Assembly: GCF_900115685.1 (NCBI RefSeq)
Contig: NZ_FOXJ01000009.1
Location: 149,694-213,693 of the forward strand
Direction of reading: 5' to 3'
DNA from: Variovorax sp. 770b2
Lineage (GTDB): Bacteria > Pseudomonadota > Gammaproteobacteria > Burkholderiales > Burkholderiaceae_C
DNA length: 64,000 nucleotides
Below are positions 8,810-18,193 of this stretch, piece by piece (the first letter of the stretch is position 1; each line of letters opens with the position of its first letter). The notes under the pieces are model-generated. The model made no database searches. It was not told the DNA's origin and worked only from the letters and a program-made list of their open reading frames with translations. The translations under genes and the position numbers were made by a program.

Positions 8810-10294
8810 CTAGATGGCGTGCGCGCGAACGAGCGGTCGATGCATGCCGGCTCCATTCACATTCACTGAGCGCTGCAAGGTCAGCGCTGTCCTTTCGAAG
8901 CGGAGGACAAATGTGTCGCGGAATGCCGTCTCGACGTATTGGCATTGCAACGTGAATTCACTGGCGTTGCTCCACCCACCGCTCGCGGCCGTAACGAGCT
9001 CCGCCGGTTCATAGCCATGGTGCAGGCCCGCGCCGGGCAGCGTTGTGCGCGATTCCAGCCATTCCCCGTCAAGCGATGCGGAGATCCAATGCTTGCGGTT
9101 ACCCACTTCCAACACCAGCCGGCAACAGGTCGGTTCGATTTCGAGGACTATTGACCTGATGTCGTCTTCATTGGGCTCGGCCATGAAGCGACGACCGTTG
9201 ACTCCCGCTGCGGCGAGTTGCGGGGTCGTCTTGTGAACTGGCGACAGCTTGCGCGAGGATAGGTAGTCGCGTAGTTGTTCTTCGCTTCGATTGTGGAGAT
9301 CTGCGCCGGCCGCGATCTGCGGCAGGTACTGCCAGACCAGGGGTGGGATGCCCACGTCTGGCCGGCTGATCGAACCTCGCACCGCGGCGGTGATCGCAAG
9401 CGCGAGCCCGAGTTCGGGGAAGACGAAGCCGTACTGACCGAAGGCACCGAATGCATAGAAACCGGGCCGTCCAGGCAAGGCCCACCAATGCAGTCCGTAG
9501 GGTCGTCCCGGGGCGCCCTCGCCGGCTGCCGTCACCCAGCCTTCCGGCAGGATGCGCTGACCGTTCCAGACTCCGTCAGCGGCATGGAGCACGGCCAGTT
9601 TCAGCAGGTCCTCCGTGACTGCGCTCGCGCCGTTGCCTCCAGGGTTGATGCCTTCCGGTCCGACATCCCATTTCACCGAACGCATGCCCAGCGGCGCGAA
9701 CAGGCGCGGCGCAAGGTAGTCGTGCAACGACACACCACTCGTGCGCGTAACGAGCGCCGAGAGCATGAAGCTGGTCGCGCTCGAATACTGGAAGCGCGTG
9801 CCGGGTTCATGGGGCACCGGAATCTTCATGAACTCGTCGATCCAGCTGGTCGAGATGCCGCGCCAGACGGAGCCGGAGGTGCCGTGGTCGTGACCACTCG
9901 TCTGCGTGAGGAGATCGATCACCCTCATCTTGCGCAGATGTGCCGGTGTTTCAGGATGGGCCCGCTCGGGGAAATAGTCGAGCACGGCGTCGTCCAGGCC
10001 AAACAGCCCTTCGCGCAAGGCCAGCCCGACGCCGGTTGCCGTGAAGGCCTTGGTGACTGAGTGAAGCATATGCATCCGCTCCTCGGTGTAGGGGTGCCAC
10101 CAGCCCTCGGCCACCACCTGGCCGTGGCGTGCAAGCATGAAGCTGTGCAGTTCAAGACCGTCGGCGTCCATGGCTCGCAGCAGATCGAGGATGCCCGCCG
10201 CCGACAGTCCTTGGGCGCCTGGCGTCGTGCGAACGAGCGCATGGGAATCGCGCTTTCCCGCATCGGCCTGGTCGGCTGTGTCCTTCGACTGCAT
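8810..10294 (-). CDS. serine hydrolase, class C beta-lactamase family (esterase/peptidase type)
   Basis: 494 residues from the ATG at 10294, which shares one base with the stop of the Bug gene (TGATG). The nucleophile motif S-x-x-K is Ser79-Val-Thr-Lys82 (MLHSVTKAF). The Tyr motif is Y170-S-S (FQYSSATSF), and the third motif is the GAFGQ region in GRPGFYAFGAFGQYG. There is no signal peptide, so it is probably a cytoplasmic esterase, amidase or lactonase rather than a drug beta-lactamase. The C-terminal ~150 residues form an extra lipocalin-like domain seen in this family. It is the last gene of the AtuA/DUF4387/Bug operon. Confidence 0.9.
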   Translation of the reverse strand: MQSKDTADQADAGKRDSHALVRTTPGAQGLSAAGILDLLRAMDADGLELHSFMLARHGQVVAEGWWHPYTEERMHMLHSVTKAFTATGVGLALREGLFGLDDAVLDYFPERAHPETPAHLRKMRVIDLLTQTSGHDHGTSGSVWRGISTSWIDEFMKIPVPHEPGTRFQYSSATSFMLSALVTRTSGVSLHDYLAPRLFAPLGMRSVKWDVGPEGINPGGNGASAVTEDLLKLAVLHAADGVWNGQRILPEGWVTAAGEGAPGRPYGLHWWALPGRPGFYAFGAFGQYGFVFPELGLALAITAAVRGSISRPDVGIPPLVWQYLPQIAAGADLHNRSEEQLRDYLSSRKLSPVHKTTPQLAAAGVNGRRFMAEPNEDDIRSIVLEIEPTCCRLVLEVGNRKHWISASLDGEWLESRTTLPGAGLHHGYEPAELVTAASGGWSNASEFTLQCQYVETAFRDTFVLRFERTALTLQRSVNVNGAGMHRPLVRAHAI

Positions 10295-11286
10295 CAATCG
10301 ACCTGCGCGCCCGAATCGCGCACGACGGGTGCCCATTTGGCGATCTCGCTGCTGAGAAACCGCCCGAACTCCTCGCTGCTGCCGCCCGCCGGCTCGCCGC
10401 CGTTGCTGCGCACGAAGGCGATGAAGTCGGGCTCGCGCAGCATCTGATTCATCGCTGCATTCAGCCTTGCGACCACCGGCTGCGGCGTCCCTGTTGGCGC
10501 GAACAAGCCCGACCACACCCGCGCCTCGAAGCCGGGGAGGCCCTGCTCCTGAAACGTCGCCAGTTCTGACGTCGAAGCCAGCCGTGTTGGGCTGGTGATG
10601 CCGAGCAGGCGCACCTTGCCCTGCCGCGCGTGCGGAAGGATCGACGCGCCAGCGTCGAACGCGCAGGCGATCTGTCCGCCGATCAAGTCCTGAACCACCA
10701 GTGGTGAACCGCGGTACGGGATGTGCGCGATGTCCAGGTCGGCACGCTTTTTGAGCATTTCCATCGTCAGATGCTGCGTCGTCCCGCTGCCGCCCGAGCC
10801 ATAGCTAAGCTTCCCCGGGTTTGCCTTGGCATAGGCGATGAACTCTTTCACGTCCTTGACGGGGAGCGCGTTGTTGACCGCGAGATAGAGAAAGCCGTTG
10901 TTGATCTGCGTGACAGGAACAAAGTCCTTCACCGGGTCGTAGGGCATCTTTTTGTAAAGCGATGGATTGATGGCCATCTGTCCGCCCGAAGACATCAGCA
11001 GTGTGTAGCCGTCCTTTGGCGCGCTCTTGACGGCCTCGGCAACGATGAAGCCATGCGCCCCCGGCCTGTTCTCGACATAGACAGACTGACCCAGCGCCGT
11101 CGACAGGCGCTGTGCGATCTGGCGGGCGCTCGCGTCGGTGGAGTCTCCTGCGGGCGTGCCTGTCAGGATGCGGACTGGCCGCGCCGGCCATGATGGCTGC
11201 GCGCTTGCCGCAAGGGGCACACCAGTTACAGCGAAGGCCAGGCTCTCGCACAGCAGGCGGCGGCGGGTCAAAGAGGAACGGGTCAT
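10294..11286 (-). CDS. Bug/TctC-family solute-binding protein
   Basis: 330 residues. A Tat/Sec-type leader (MTRSSLTRRRLLCESLAFAVTGVPLAASAQ) is followed by the mature sequence WPARPVRILTGTPAGDSTD, which has Bug hallmarks: YVENRPGAHGFIVAEAVKSAPKDGYTLL, MPYDPVKDFVPVT, PYRGSPLVVQDLIGGQI and WSGLFAPTGTPQPVV. It presumably captures the substrate degraded by the AtuA-like/DUF4387/hydrolase proteins of the same operon. The downstream hydrolase start overlaps this stop. Confidence 0.93.
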   Translation of the reverse strand: MTRSSLTRRRLLCESLAFAVTGVPLAASAQPSWPARPVRILTGTPAGDSTDASARQIAQRLSTALGQSVYVENRPGAHGFIVAEAVKSAPKDGYTLLMSSGGQMAINPSLYKKMPYDPVKDFVPVTQINNGFLYLAVNNALPVKDVKEFIAYAKANPGKLSYGSGGSGTTQHLTMEMLKKRADLDIAHIPYRGSPLVVQDLIGGQIACAFDAGASILPHARQGKVRLLGITSPTRLASTSELATFQEQGLPGFEARVWSGLFAPTGTPQPVVARLNAAMNQMLREPDFIAFVRSNGGEPAGGSSEEFGRFLSSEIAKWAPVVRDSGAQVD

Positions 11287-11325
11287 GAGAAATGTCCAGA
11301 ATCTGATGGGAGCGACATCGATGAG

Positions 11326-11631
11326 TCAGAGCTCAAGGTCCAGGAGCCGCGTGTACTGCTGGCCACCGTGCATGTCACGCTCGAGCACGCCGCCTTGAGG
11401 CGTTTGCCGTGGATAGGAGAATTTGAGTACGTGCAGATCCGGTATCGCGAAGCGCTTCACGCTTTCGGTGGAGGCTCCAAAAAGCGGCGCCATTCTGCTG
11501 GCCTGCAGCACGGGTGTGTCCTGCCAGCGTGCAAAGGTCTCTGCATCGGGGAAGAACAAGTCCACCGTGATCCAGAAGGGCCCCGCGTTCTTCGAACGGA
11601 TATGGCGACAGACCTCGGAGAGCTTAGGCAT
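11326..11631 (-). CDS. DUF4387 family protein
   Basis: 101 residues. The signature MPKLSEVCRHIRSKNAGPFWITVDLFF identifies DUF4387, a small family nearly always coded next to AtuA/DUF1446 proteins and often fused to them. Here its start lies inside the last codons of the AtuA-like gene (8-base overlap), consistent with a two-subunit enzyme. The biochemical role is not established. Confidence 0.9.
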   Translation of the reverse strand: MPKLSEVCRHIRSKNAGPFWITVDLFFPDAETFARWQDTPVLQASRMAPLFGASTESVKRFAIPDLHVLKFSYPRQTPQGGVLERDMHGGQQYTRLLDLEL

Positions 11632-13024
11632 GGGCCACCTCCGCCAGGTCGACGAGTTCCATGCGCACGCGCTGTAGCGGGTGATCGACCTCGACTACAT
11701 GGTTCAGGAAGAATTCATACACCGGGCCACGCTCCACCTCGGCAGGCGAGAAAGGAAATGCGTAGCTGGGCAATGGCATGTCTCGCTCCAGAGGCATGTG
11801 GAAGAACAGCGGGTTGCAGGTCTTCGCGATCTGGGTGGCAAGCTCCTGCGTCCGCGCGGTCGCCACGAACAGCAATCCGATCTCCGCCGGAACATGAGGC
11901 TGAATATGCGGCTGATCGTGCGGCTCCTCAGCACCGCTGACAGCATTCCAGCCATAGGGGCGCAGCGAGATGTCGTAGTCACCTGCAGCATCGCCAAGGG
12001 CCTGCTCGACGCGCTGCCTCAGCAGCGCGTGCATCTGGACGAGGAAGCGTGGCAGTGCTTCGAGCACATTGGGGTCGCGGATGCCGACCAGCATGATCGT
12101 TTGGAATGCCGTCGCCGCGGCGCCCTCAAGCTTCATCGTGTAGGGCCCCGGCTCGAAACGTGAACCAGTGACCCGAACTCTGCTCTCGTCCAATGCTTCG
12201 TAGCGGGCGCGCGTGACATCGAGCACGCCGCCTGGCTCGTGCAGCAGGAAGGGATCGGCGTTCTCGTAAAGCATGTGTGCCGATACCGTGTAGGGCGTAC
12301 AGCGATTTCCCGCTCGCAGTGGCTCCACGTCGAAGTGATCGGCGCCGATCCGGATCATCACGCCGCCATCGCGTGTATTGACCGAGCACAGCCCACCGCA
12401 CTCCGCCGTCTTGCCGGCGTGCCACGCAGCGCCCGCATGCATCCCGCGCATCAGCGGAAGCGCGGCGAGCACTGCGGTATCCGTCGTGCGCCCGCCAAGC
12501 ACGATGTCGGCACCGGCCCGCAGCGCTTCGATATAGGGCTCGGGGCCCATCAGCGCCACGATGTGTTTGCAGCGCTCGAACGAGCTCTGATCGACGGAGA
12601 CCATCGGTGCCAGCGGACGTATGCGTCCCTGGGCAGCGGCGCCGAGAAGCTCGTCTGACTGCTGTTCCGAATACAGGAGCGCAATGCGCGGATGTAGGCC
12701 ATGCTCGGCCGCGATTTCCAGCGCGATGTCCCGAGTCCATTCGAGCGCTTCGTCGCAACCCGAAGTGCCGCATGAGCCGATTAATAGCGGGATGCCGGCT
12801 TGCTCGCGCGCGCGCATCAAGATCGAGAGATCGGCCTTCACGGCGGCACGCGAGTATTTGCAGCGCCCGCTCGCGAGGTAAGCCGGACCGCTGTCGGTAG
12901 ACCCCGCGTCGCAGGCGATGGCGTGGGCGCCTGATGCCAGCCCGGCTTCTACGTCAGCGAAGGCGATGCCAGCACCCAGAGCGCCGGTGGGAACGAGAAC
13001 GTTCACGGTATTCGCATAGTTCAT
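11624..13024 (-). CDS. acyclic terpene utilisation AtuA-like protein (DUF1446)
   Basis: 466 residues. N-terminal VLVPTGALGAGIAFADVEAGLASGAHAIACDAGSTDSGP is the DUF1446/AtuA pattern, with ADIVLGGRTTDTAVLAALPLMRG, GGLCSVNTRDGGVMIRIG and AHMLYENADPFLLHEPGG further on. AtuA is required for acyclic terpene (citronellol/geraniol) use in Pseudomonas, but stand-alone AtuA+DUF4387 pairs in Comamonadaceae sit beside Bug proteins and probably handle other carboxylates. First gene of a leftward operon; its start is 93 bases from the divergent GntR gene. Confidence 0.9.
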   Translation of the reverse strand: MNYANTVNVLVPTGALGAGIAFADVEAGLASGAHAIACDAGSTDSGPAYLASGRCKYSRAAVKADLSILMRAREQAGIPLLIGSCGTSGCDEALEWTRDIALEIAAEHGLHPRIALLYSEQQSDELLGAAAQGRIRPLAPMVSVDQSSFERCKHIVALMGPEPYIEALRAGADIVLGGRTTDTAVLAALPLMRGMHAGAAWHAGKTAECGGLCSVNTRDGGVMIRIGADHFDVEPLRAGNRCTPYTVSAHMLYENADPFLLHEPGGVLDVTRARYEALDESRVRVTGSRFEPGPYTMKLEGAAATAFQTIMLVGIRDPNVLEALPRFLVQMHALLRQRVEQALGDAAGDYDISLRPYGWNAVSGAEEPHDQPHIQPHVPAEIGLLFVATARTQELATQIAKTCNPLFFHMPLERDMPLPSYAFPFSPAEVERGPVYEFFLNHVVEVDHPLQRVRMELVDLAEVAHA

Positions 13025-13060
13025 GGGGTGCAGAATAGTCTCTAACCTGCATGGTCGTCA

Positions 13061-13074
13061 ACTGGTATACCAGT
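13061..13074. promoter_or_regulatory. perfect 14-bp palindrome, probable GntR-family operator
   Basis: ACTGGTATACCAGT reads identically on both strands. It lies between the AtuA-like gene start (13024) and the GntR gene start (13117). The core TGGTATACCA fits the GT-(N)-AC pattern typical of FadR-subfamily operators, so it is most likely bound by the GntR protein encoded immediately to the right, controlling both directions. Confidence 0.7.
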
Positions 13075-13116
13075 GGTGTCCGATTGGATTTCCGAGTGCT
13101 GCATACTCACATTGCG

Positions 13117-13917
13117 ATGACAGCCCAAGCCACCACGAAGAGACAGCGAACCAGTTCGCCCCCTGCACCGAAGTTGCAGAAATCTGTGCCGCGTCGCAGT
13201 TCCGGTACTCGCCCTGTGGCTGCACCGCACGTCGATGAAGCCGAGTCGCCTCTCGCCGATGTGGAAGAAAACGCGGACCAGTCTCTGTCTGAGCGAGCGC
13301 ATCGCGCGCTCATGGGGATGATCCTTAGCGGTGAACTGGCCCCTACGGAAGTGATCACTGAACGGCAGATCGCAATTCAGCTGGGTGTGTCACGGACGCC
13401 GTTGCGCGAGGCAATCAGGCGGCTGGAAGGCGCCCGGCTTCTCGAGCGCCAGCGCAGCGGCGTGCTCGTTGTGCGCGCGCTCCCGATCGAGGAGTACATC
13501 AGCATCCTGGATGTGCGGCGCCTCCTCGAGAGCGAAGCCGCACGGCTCGCCGCTGGTCAGATTCCCTTGGAAGAACTCGAGCGTCTGCGCGGGCGCGCCA
13601 ATGCAGTTCTGGCACTTCCAGAGGATGCCGTGATCCCAGCGGCCGCAGAGGATGAGGATCTGCATTTGATGATTGCCGCCAGCGCGGGCAATCCAGTTCT
13701 CGAAGAGATGATCCTTGCGATGCGCACCCGGACTTCCATGTTCCGGTTCGGCCGGTTCCCAGCGCGACGCCGCGACGTCATGCGCGAGCACCTCGCAATC
13801 GTGGATGCTCTTGCTTCCGGCAATGGAGCGTTGGCGCAACAGGCGATGGAGCAGCATCTTGACCAGGTGCGTGCAACCATCATCGCGCGCCTGACGGATT
13901 CGCGTCGGCGAGGTTGA
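13117..13917 (+). CDS. GntR/FadR-family transcriptional regulator
   Basis: 266 residues when begun at MTAQATTK (13117); the in-frame start at 13051 would read through the palindrome, so the downstream ATG is preferred. A ~50-residue basic, Pro/Ser-rich N-terminal arm precedes the winged helix (SERAHRALMGMILSGELAPTEVITERQIAIQLGVSRTPLREAIRRLEG). The helical FCD effector domain follows (DVRRLLESEAARLAA; DEDLHLMIAASAGNPVLEEMI; MREHLAIVDALASGNGALAQQAMEQHL). It probably represses the divergent AtuA/DUF4387/Bug/hydrolase operon. Confidence 0.92.
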   Translation: MTAQATTKRQRTSSPPAPKLQKSVPRRSSGTRPVAAPHVDEAESPLADVEENADQSLSERAHRALMGMILSGELAPTEVITERQIAIQLGVSRTPLREAIRRLEGARLLERQRSGVLVVRALPIEEYISILDVRRLLESEAARLAAGQIPLEELERLRGRANAVLALPEDAVIPAAAEDEDLHLMIAASAGNPVLEEMILAMRTRTSMFRFGRFPARRRDVMREHLAIVDALASGNGALAQQAMEQHLDQVRATIIARLTDSRRRG

Positions 13918-14760
13918 CCATGAGGCGCAATTCATGGGCTCCGGCTTCAAACGCCTCCGTGTACGTGCTGCATGAATCTTGGGAGACTTTCGGCTCACCA
14001 AAGATGTTGTTCGATCACCGCTGGGTTTCGACTTAGAGCAGGTCGGATGGTTGCTGCGTCGGATGGCAATTTTGCGAGTCAGTACGCAACTCAATGCACT
14101 GGCCTTGTTCCGTGATGCCAACTTCGGACTGATCTGCAATGTTCGATGCCGAGCAACGTCGGCAGCCGCAGCAAGCATTCATCGCGCAAGTGCACGAATA
14201 AACTGCGGCCCTCCTGCTGCGCGCAACGCACGGCAAAATCGAGGCCTAGCCTTGACTGGCACCGCCTGCTTCCGCCGTAAAGCAGGACTCAGCTGCACTC
14301 CATCGGGGACAACTTACCGCACTACCGCCGTACCTCGCCTGGTGATGCGGTCAAAAGTGAAGACATGCTCTTGGGGCGCCTCGACGCAGCAGCCGAAAAG
14401 ACGTCGCCGCTCGTGGCCGCGCCGTAACGTAGTTCCACCGATGCCGCGCAAATGGGACAGGTGGCGCTATAGCGCACCAGGCCGATGAGCGTGCGTCGCC
14501 CAGCTTGAAGCTCTCGAGCTGGGCTGGCGGCTCGCTCCAGCTAACCAGCGCGTCTGCGGCAGGCACGATCCGATCGGCCAGCAACCACCAGAGCTGGCGA
14601 ACCACGTCCCGCAAGACCCAGCCAAGCCCGGCTGTGACACGTTGAAAGTGAGCAGAAAAGCGTCACAGATTGAGGCCGCATCCAGGTTCTGAAAGCGCTG
14701 CCTCCCCGAAGCTTTTTCCGCGCACTCATGAAGTGCATGGCTGAATCCTGAAAATGGCGT
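13918..14760. other. 843-base region without a supported gene
   Basis: Between the GntR gene and the rhamnonate-dehydratase gene. Several frames of 60-170 codons are open on either strand, but none has a plausible ribosome-binding site, conserved motif or consistent codon bias. I read the region as degraded or spacer DNA and cannot name an ancestor. Confidence 0.45.
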
Positions 14761-15948
14761 TCACCGCGGATACGGCCGGTGCAAGCCTATGTCTGGATTG
14801 AGTCGAACACCGAACCCGGGCGCATCGAGCGCCGAGGCCTTCATCCGGCCGTTGACCGGCACCGGTTCGTCCAGCAATTGCGGGTTGAACATCGGCACAA
14901 CCTCGTCGGCCTTGGGTGACATCATCAGAAACTCGGCGAACGGACTGTTGTGTCGCGTGATCACAAAGTGGTAGCTGTAGACCGAAGAGCCATGCGGCAC
15001 CATCAGCTTGCCGCGCGCATCCGCCATGCTCGATATCTTGATCAGTTCGGTGATGCCACCGCACCACCCCACGTCCGGCTGCAGGATGTCGCAGCATTCC
15101 ATCTCCAGCAGCAGCCGAAAGCCCCAGCGCGTGGCTTCATGCTCGCCGGTGGTCACCAGCATGCCGCGCGGCACATTGCGCCGCAGTTCCGCATAGCCCC
15201 AGTAGTCGTCGGGCGGCAACGCCTCTTCGATCCACTTCAAGCCGGACTCGTTGCGCGCCGCCGTGGCCAGGCGTGTGGCGTACTCCACGTCCAGACTCAT
15301 CCAGCAATCGAGCATGAGCCAGAAATCGTCGCCCACCTTGCTGCGCATGTCGGCCAGCATGTCGAGGTTCTTGCGCAGGCCTGCCTCGCGTTCGGCCGGC
15401 GAGTGATGCAGCGGCATCTTGCCGCCGATGAAGCCCATCTCCTTGGCCAGGTCGGGCCGCGCGCCGGTGGCGTAAAAACTCAGCTCGTCGCGCACCGGGC
15501 CGCCCAGCAGCGCGTGCACCGGCTCCTTGCGCACCTTGGCCAGCAGGTCCCACAGGGCGAGGTCGACCCCCGAGATCGTGTTGAGCACGATGCCCTTGCG
15601 CCCGTAGAACAAGGTGGCGTTGTACATCTGGTCCCACAGCTTCTCGATGTCGGTGACCTTGGCGCCTTCCAGGAAACGCGCAAGGTGCTTCTCGACAATC
15701 CAGCAGCCGATCTCGCCGCCGGTGGTCACTGAAAAGCCGACCGTCCCGTCACTGGCCTCGATCTCGACCACCAGCGTACCGAGCACGTTCAGGCCGAAGC
15801 TCTGCCGGCTCTCGCGGTACTCGGGGTACTTGCTCATAGGCGTGGCGATGTGGTCATCGATCCAATGGCCGGCCGCCTGGTCGTGGTAGTCGGCGCCACC
15901 GCCTCGTACCGTGAAAGCGCGCACGTGCCTGATGGTGGGCATGCTCAT
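14761..15948 (-). CDS. L-rhamnonate dehydratase-like enolase-superfamily enzyme
   Basis: 395 residues from the ATG at 15948 (MSMPTIRHVRAFTV) with an AAGGA site. It has the mandelate racemase/enolase fold. The barrel carries the metal-ligand segments LMLDCWMSLD, KWIEEALPPDDYWGY and VTTGEHEATRWGF, then DILQPDVGWCGGITELIKI and the L-rhamnonate-dehydratase-like PHGSSVYSYHFV with its catalytic His. Expected reaction: dehydration of L-rhamnonate (or an epimeric 6-deoxy/pentonic acid) to the 2-keto-3-deoxy acid. Last gene of a five-gene leftward operon whose other enzymes fit the subsequent oxidation and hydrolysis. Confidence 0.88.
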   Translation of the reverse strand: MSMPTIRHVRAFTVRGGGADYHDQAAGHWIDDHIATPMSKYPEYRESRQSFGLNVLGTLVVEIEASDGTVGFSVTTGGEIGCWIVEKHLARFLEGAKVTDIEKLWDQMYNATLFYGRKGIVLNTISGVDLALWDLLAKVRKEPVHALLGGPVRDELSFYATGARPDLAKEMGFIGGKMPLHHSPAEREAGLRKNLDMLADMRSKVGDDFWLMLDCWMSLDVEYATRLATAARNESGLKWIEEALPPDDYWGYAELRRNVPRGMLVTTGEHEATRWGFRLLLEMECCDILQPDVGWCGGITELIKISSMADARGKLMVPHGSSVYSYHFVITRHNSPFAEFLMMSPKADEVVPMFNPQLLDEPVPVNGRMKASALDAPGFGVRLNPDIGLHRPYPR

Positions 15949-16004
15949 CGAAGATCCTTGGAGTGATGGAAACGCTCGGGTGGGGTCATGGCGGACAGCG
16001 ACAG

Positions 16005-17315
16005 TTACTGCAGCCTGTCGTGTGCCGTCTCTCGCAGCATGGCCACGGCGGGCGTGGAAATCAGTGCGGACGCGATCACGAAGAAGGCCAGCGACATGGG
16101 GCTGCCGGTCCATCCAATGAGCCAGGTTGCGATGAAGGGCGCGAACCCGCCGAACACCATCGACGAGAGGTTGTAGGCGGTAGACAGGCCGAAGAGCCGC
16201 CCCTTGGTTGGGAACATCTCCACCAGAGCCGCCGGCATTGCACCCAGAAAGAGACCGCCCAGAACGCTCACCACCATCTGGATCAGCACGATGCGGCCGA
16301 AACCTGCGCCTCCCAGCGTTGCATGCAGCAGTGGATAGGACAGAAGCAGGAACGCCAGGCAGCTCAGGAGCATCGGCTTCTTTCTTCCGATGACATCGGA
16401 GAGAGCGCCAGACGCCAAGCAAGAGAGGGCGATGGTCGCGGTGGCGATGGTGCTTGACCACAAGGCTTCGCTGCGGCTGAGGCCTGCATACTTCTGGATG
16501 AAGGTGGGAAAGTAGCTCAGAAAAATATAGACCACCACCGACTGCATCGCTGCGAAGCAGAACGCGTGCAGCATGAGCTTCCAGAGGATGATCGGCTGCA
16601 CCAGCACACTCGGCTCGCCGTCCGCGCGCTGGAATGCCGGTGTTTCCTGGACGCCCTTGCGAGCGAGCATGCCGAGGGGGCCGATCAGCGCACCCAGCAG
16701 AAACGGAATTCGCCAGCCCCAGCTGTCCATGGTCTCAGGACCGAGGCCGGAGTTGAGCAGGGCCGTGACACCCGATCCCACAAGAAGACCCGCAAAGACG
16801 CTTGCCGGATGAAAGCTTCCGAAGAATCCGCGTTGCCGCGGTCCGGCCCATTCGACGATGAAGGAAGCGGAGCCTCCCCACTCACCGCCGGCGGAGAAAC
16901 CCTGCAGCAGGCGCGCGAGCACCAGCAGCGCCGGTGCTGCGATGCCGATGGCTGAATACGTCGGAAGAACGCCGATAAGCCCTGTACCGATGGCCATCAG
17001 GCCGACGGTCAGGAGGAGCGCCGGCTTGCGTCCGTGCTTGTCGCCAAAGCGGCCGATCAGCATGCCGCCCAGCGGCCTTGCGACGAAGCCGATGCCAAAG
17101 GCGGCGAAGGTCGACAGCAGGGATGTGTTCTCGTCCGCCGAGGGGAAGAAGTGTTTGCCGATGATCGCAGCGAGGTAGGCATAGACGGCGAAGTCGTACC
17201 ACTCGAGCATGTTGCCGACGGCCATGGCAACGACTGCTCTTCGGCGCTGCGGCCAACTGGCGGTGCGCGCCTCGGCGTGTGGGTCCGTGTGCCGCGCAGG
17301 GCTGTGTGCTTGCAT
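16005..17315 (-). CDS. MFS transporter, metabolite:H+ symporter (MHS) type
   Basis: 436 residues from the ATG at 17315, preceded by GGAG. About 12 membrane segments. N-terminal VGNMLEWYDFAVYAYLAAIIGKHFFP and RPLGGMLIGRFGDKHGRKPAL are hallmarks of the MHS subfamily (sugar acids, citrate, osmolytes). It lies between the dehydratase and the SDR genes of the sugar-acid operon and is presumably the uptake system for that acid. Confidence 0.92.
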   Translation of the reverse strand: MQAHSPARHTDPHAEARTASWPQRRRAVVAMAVGNMLEWYDFAVYAYLAAIIGKHFFPSADENTSLLSTFAAFGIGFVARPLGGMLIGRFGDKHGRKPALLLTVGLMAIGTGLIGVLPTYSAIGIAAPALLVLARLLQGFSAGGEWGGSASFIVEWAGPRQRGFFGSFHPASVFAGLLVGSGVTALLNSGLGPETMDSWGWRIPFLLGALIGPLGMLARKGVQETPAFQRADGEPSVLVQPIILWKLMLHAFCFAAMQSVVVYIFLSYFPTFIQKYAGLSRSEALWSSTIATATIALSCLASGALSDVIGRKKPMLLSCLAFLLLSYPLLHATLGGAGFGRIVLIQMVVSVLGGLFLGAMPAALVEMFPTKGRLFGLSTAYNLSSMVFGGFAPFIATWLIGWTGSPMSLAFFVIASALISTPAVAMLRETAHDRLQ

Positions 17316-17374
17316 GATGTCTCCAGATAGTTTTTTGATTTCTTCGGATTGCTTCGACTCGGCCGGGGTCGGCG

Positions 17375-18136
17375 CTACGGCATGACGCTGCCCCCGTTCA
17401 CTTCGATGACCTGGCCTGTGATGTAGCTCGCCAGCCGTTCGCTGGACAGAAACAGGATCGCGCCCGAACATTCGTCGGCCCGGCCAAGGCGTCCCATGGG
17501 AATGCCTTCACGAAGTTTCTCGAGCAGCGCGGGCGTGGTGTGGCCGTCGTGGATGGGCGTCGCAATGACGCCCGGCGCAACCGCATTGACGCGAATCCCG
17601 TCGGGCACCAGCTCCTTCGCCAGCGCCTTCGTCAGCGTCGAGACATAACCTTTGCATGACGAGTAGAGGCCGGCGCCAAGACTGCCGCCGGTACGCGCCG
17701 CCTGCGATGTCACGTTGACGATGCTGCCGCCGCCTCCACGGCGCATCAGCGGCACCAGTTGCCGGCTCAGGATCAACATCGACCGCGCGTTGAGTGCGAA
17801 GACACGGTCGATCAGATCGTCGTCGGCGTCCATGAGTGCCCGGCGCTCGATGAAACCGCCCGCGTTGTTTACGAGAACGTCCAACCGGCCAAATGCCTTT
17901 TCGACCTCCGCGGCAAGCTCTCCGAGTTGCGACGGCTGCGTCACGTCGGCGCGGAAGAGCTGGCCGTCCCCGCCCACCTCTCTGATCTGCGCCAGCACCT
18001 TTTCAGCATCGTCGGGGTGCGAGTTGTAGTGCACGCCGATGCGGCATCCGCAGCGCGCGAAATCGATCGCTGCGGCGGCACCGATGCCCGAACTGGCGCC
18101 GGTGACGAGAATTACCTTGTCGTTCAAATCCAGCAT
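17375..18136 (-). CDS. SDR family oxidoreductase
   Basis: 253 residues from MLDLNDKV at 18136, which has GGAG seven bases upstream; an ATG at 18148 is the alternative. NAD(P)-binding motif TGASSGIG (residues ~12-19), LVNNAGG, catalytic Ser in the NVTSQAA stretch, and YSSCK (Tyr-x3-Lys). C-terminal YITGQVIEVNGGSVMP is typical of classical SDRs. In this operon it may be the sugar (L-rhamnose or L-fucose type) dehydrogenase feeding the acid pathway or a second keto-acid dehydrogenase; sequence alone does not decide. Confidence 0.9.
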   Translation of the reverse strand: MLDLNDKVILVTGASSGIGAAAAIDFARCGCRIGVHYNSHPDDAEKVLAQIREVGGDGQLFRADVTQPSQLGELAAEVEKAFGRLDVLVNNAGGFIERRALMDADDDLIDRVFALNARSMLILSRQLVPLMRRGGGGSIVNVTSQAARTGGSLGAGLYSSCKGYVSTLTKALAKELVPDGIRVNAVAPGVIATPIHDGHTTPALLEKLREGIPMGRLGRADECSGAILFLSSERLASYITGQVIEVNGGSVMP

Positions 18137-18193
18137 TTCTGTCTCCATGATTGTTTGGGCCGGAAGATCCGGCATACGCGCACTCGGCACGCG

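Noticed and set aside
8810..10294. Antibiotic-resistance beta-lactamase
   Set aside because: No signal peptide, esterase-type motifs, and a catabolic operon context.
13390..14178. 262-codon minus-strand frame at the GntR gene end
   Set aside because: Half of it is antisense of the GntR gene and the rest shows no motif or ribosome-binding site.
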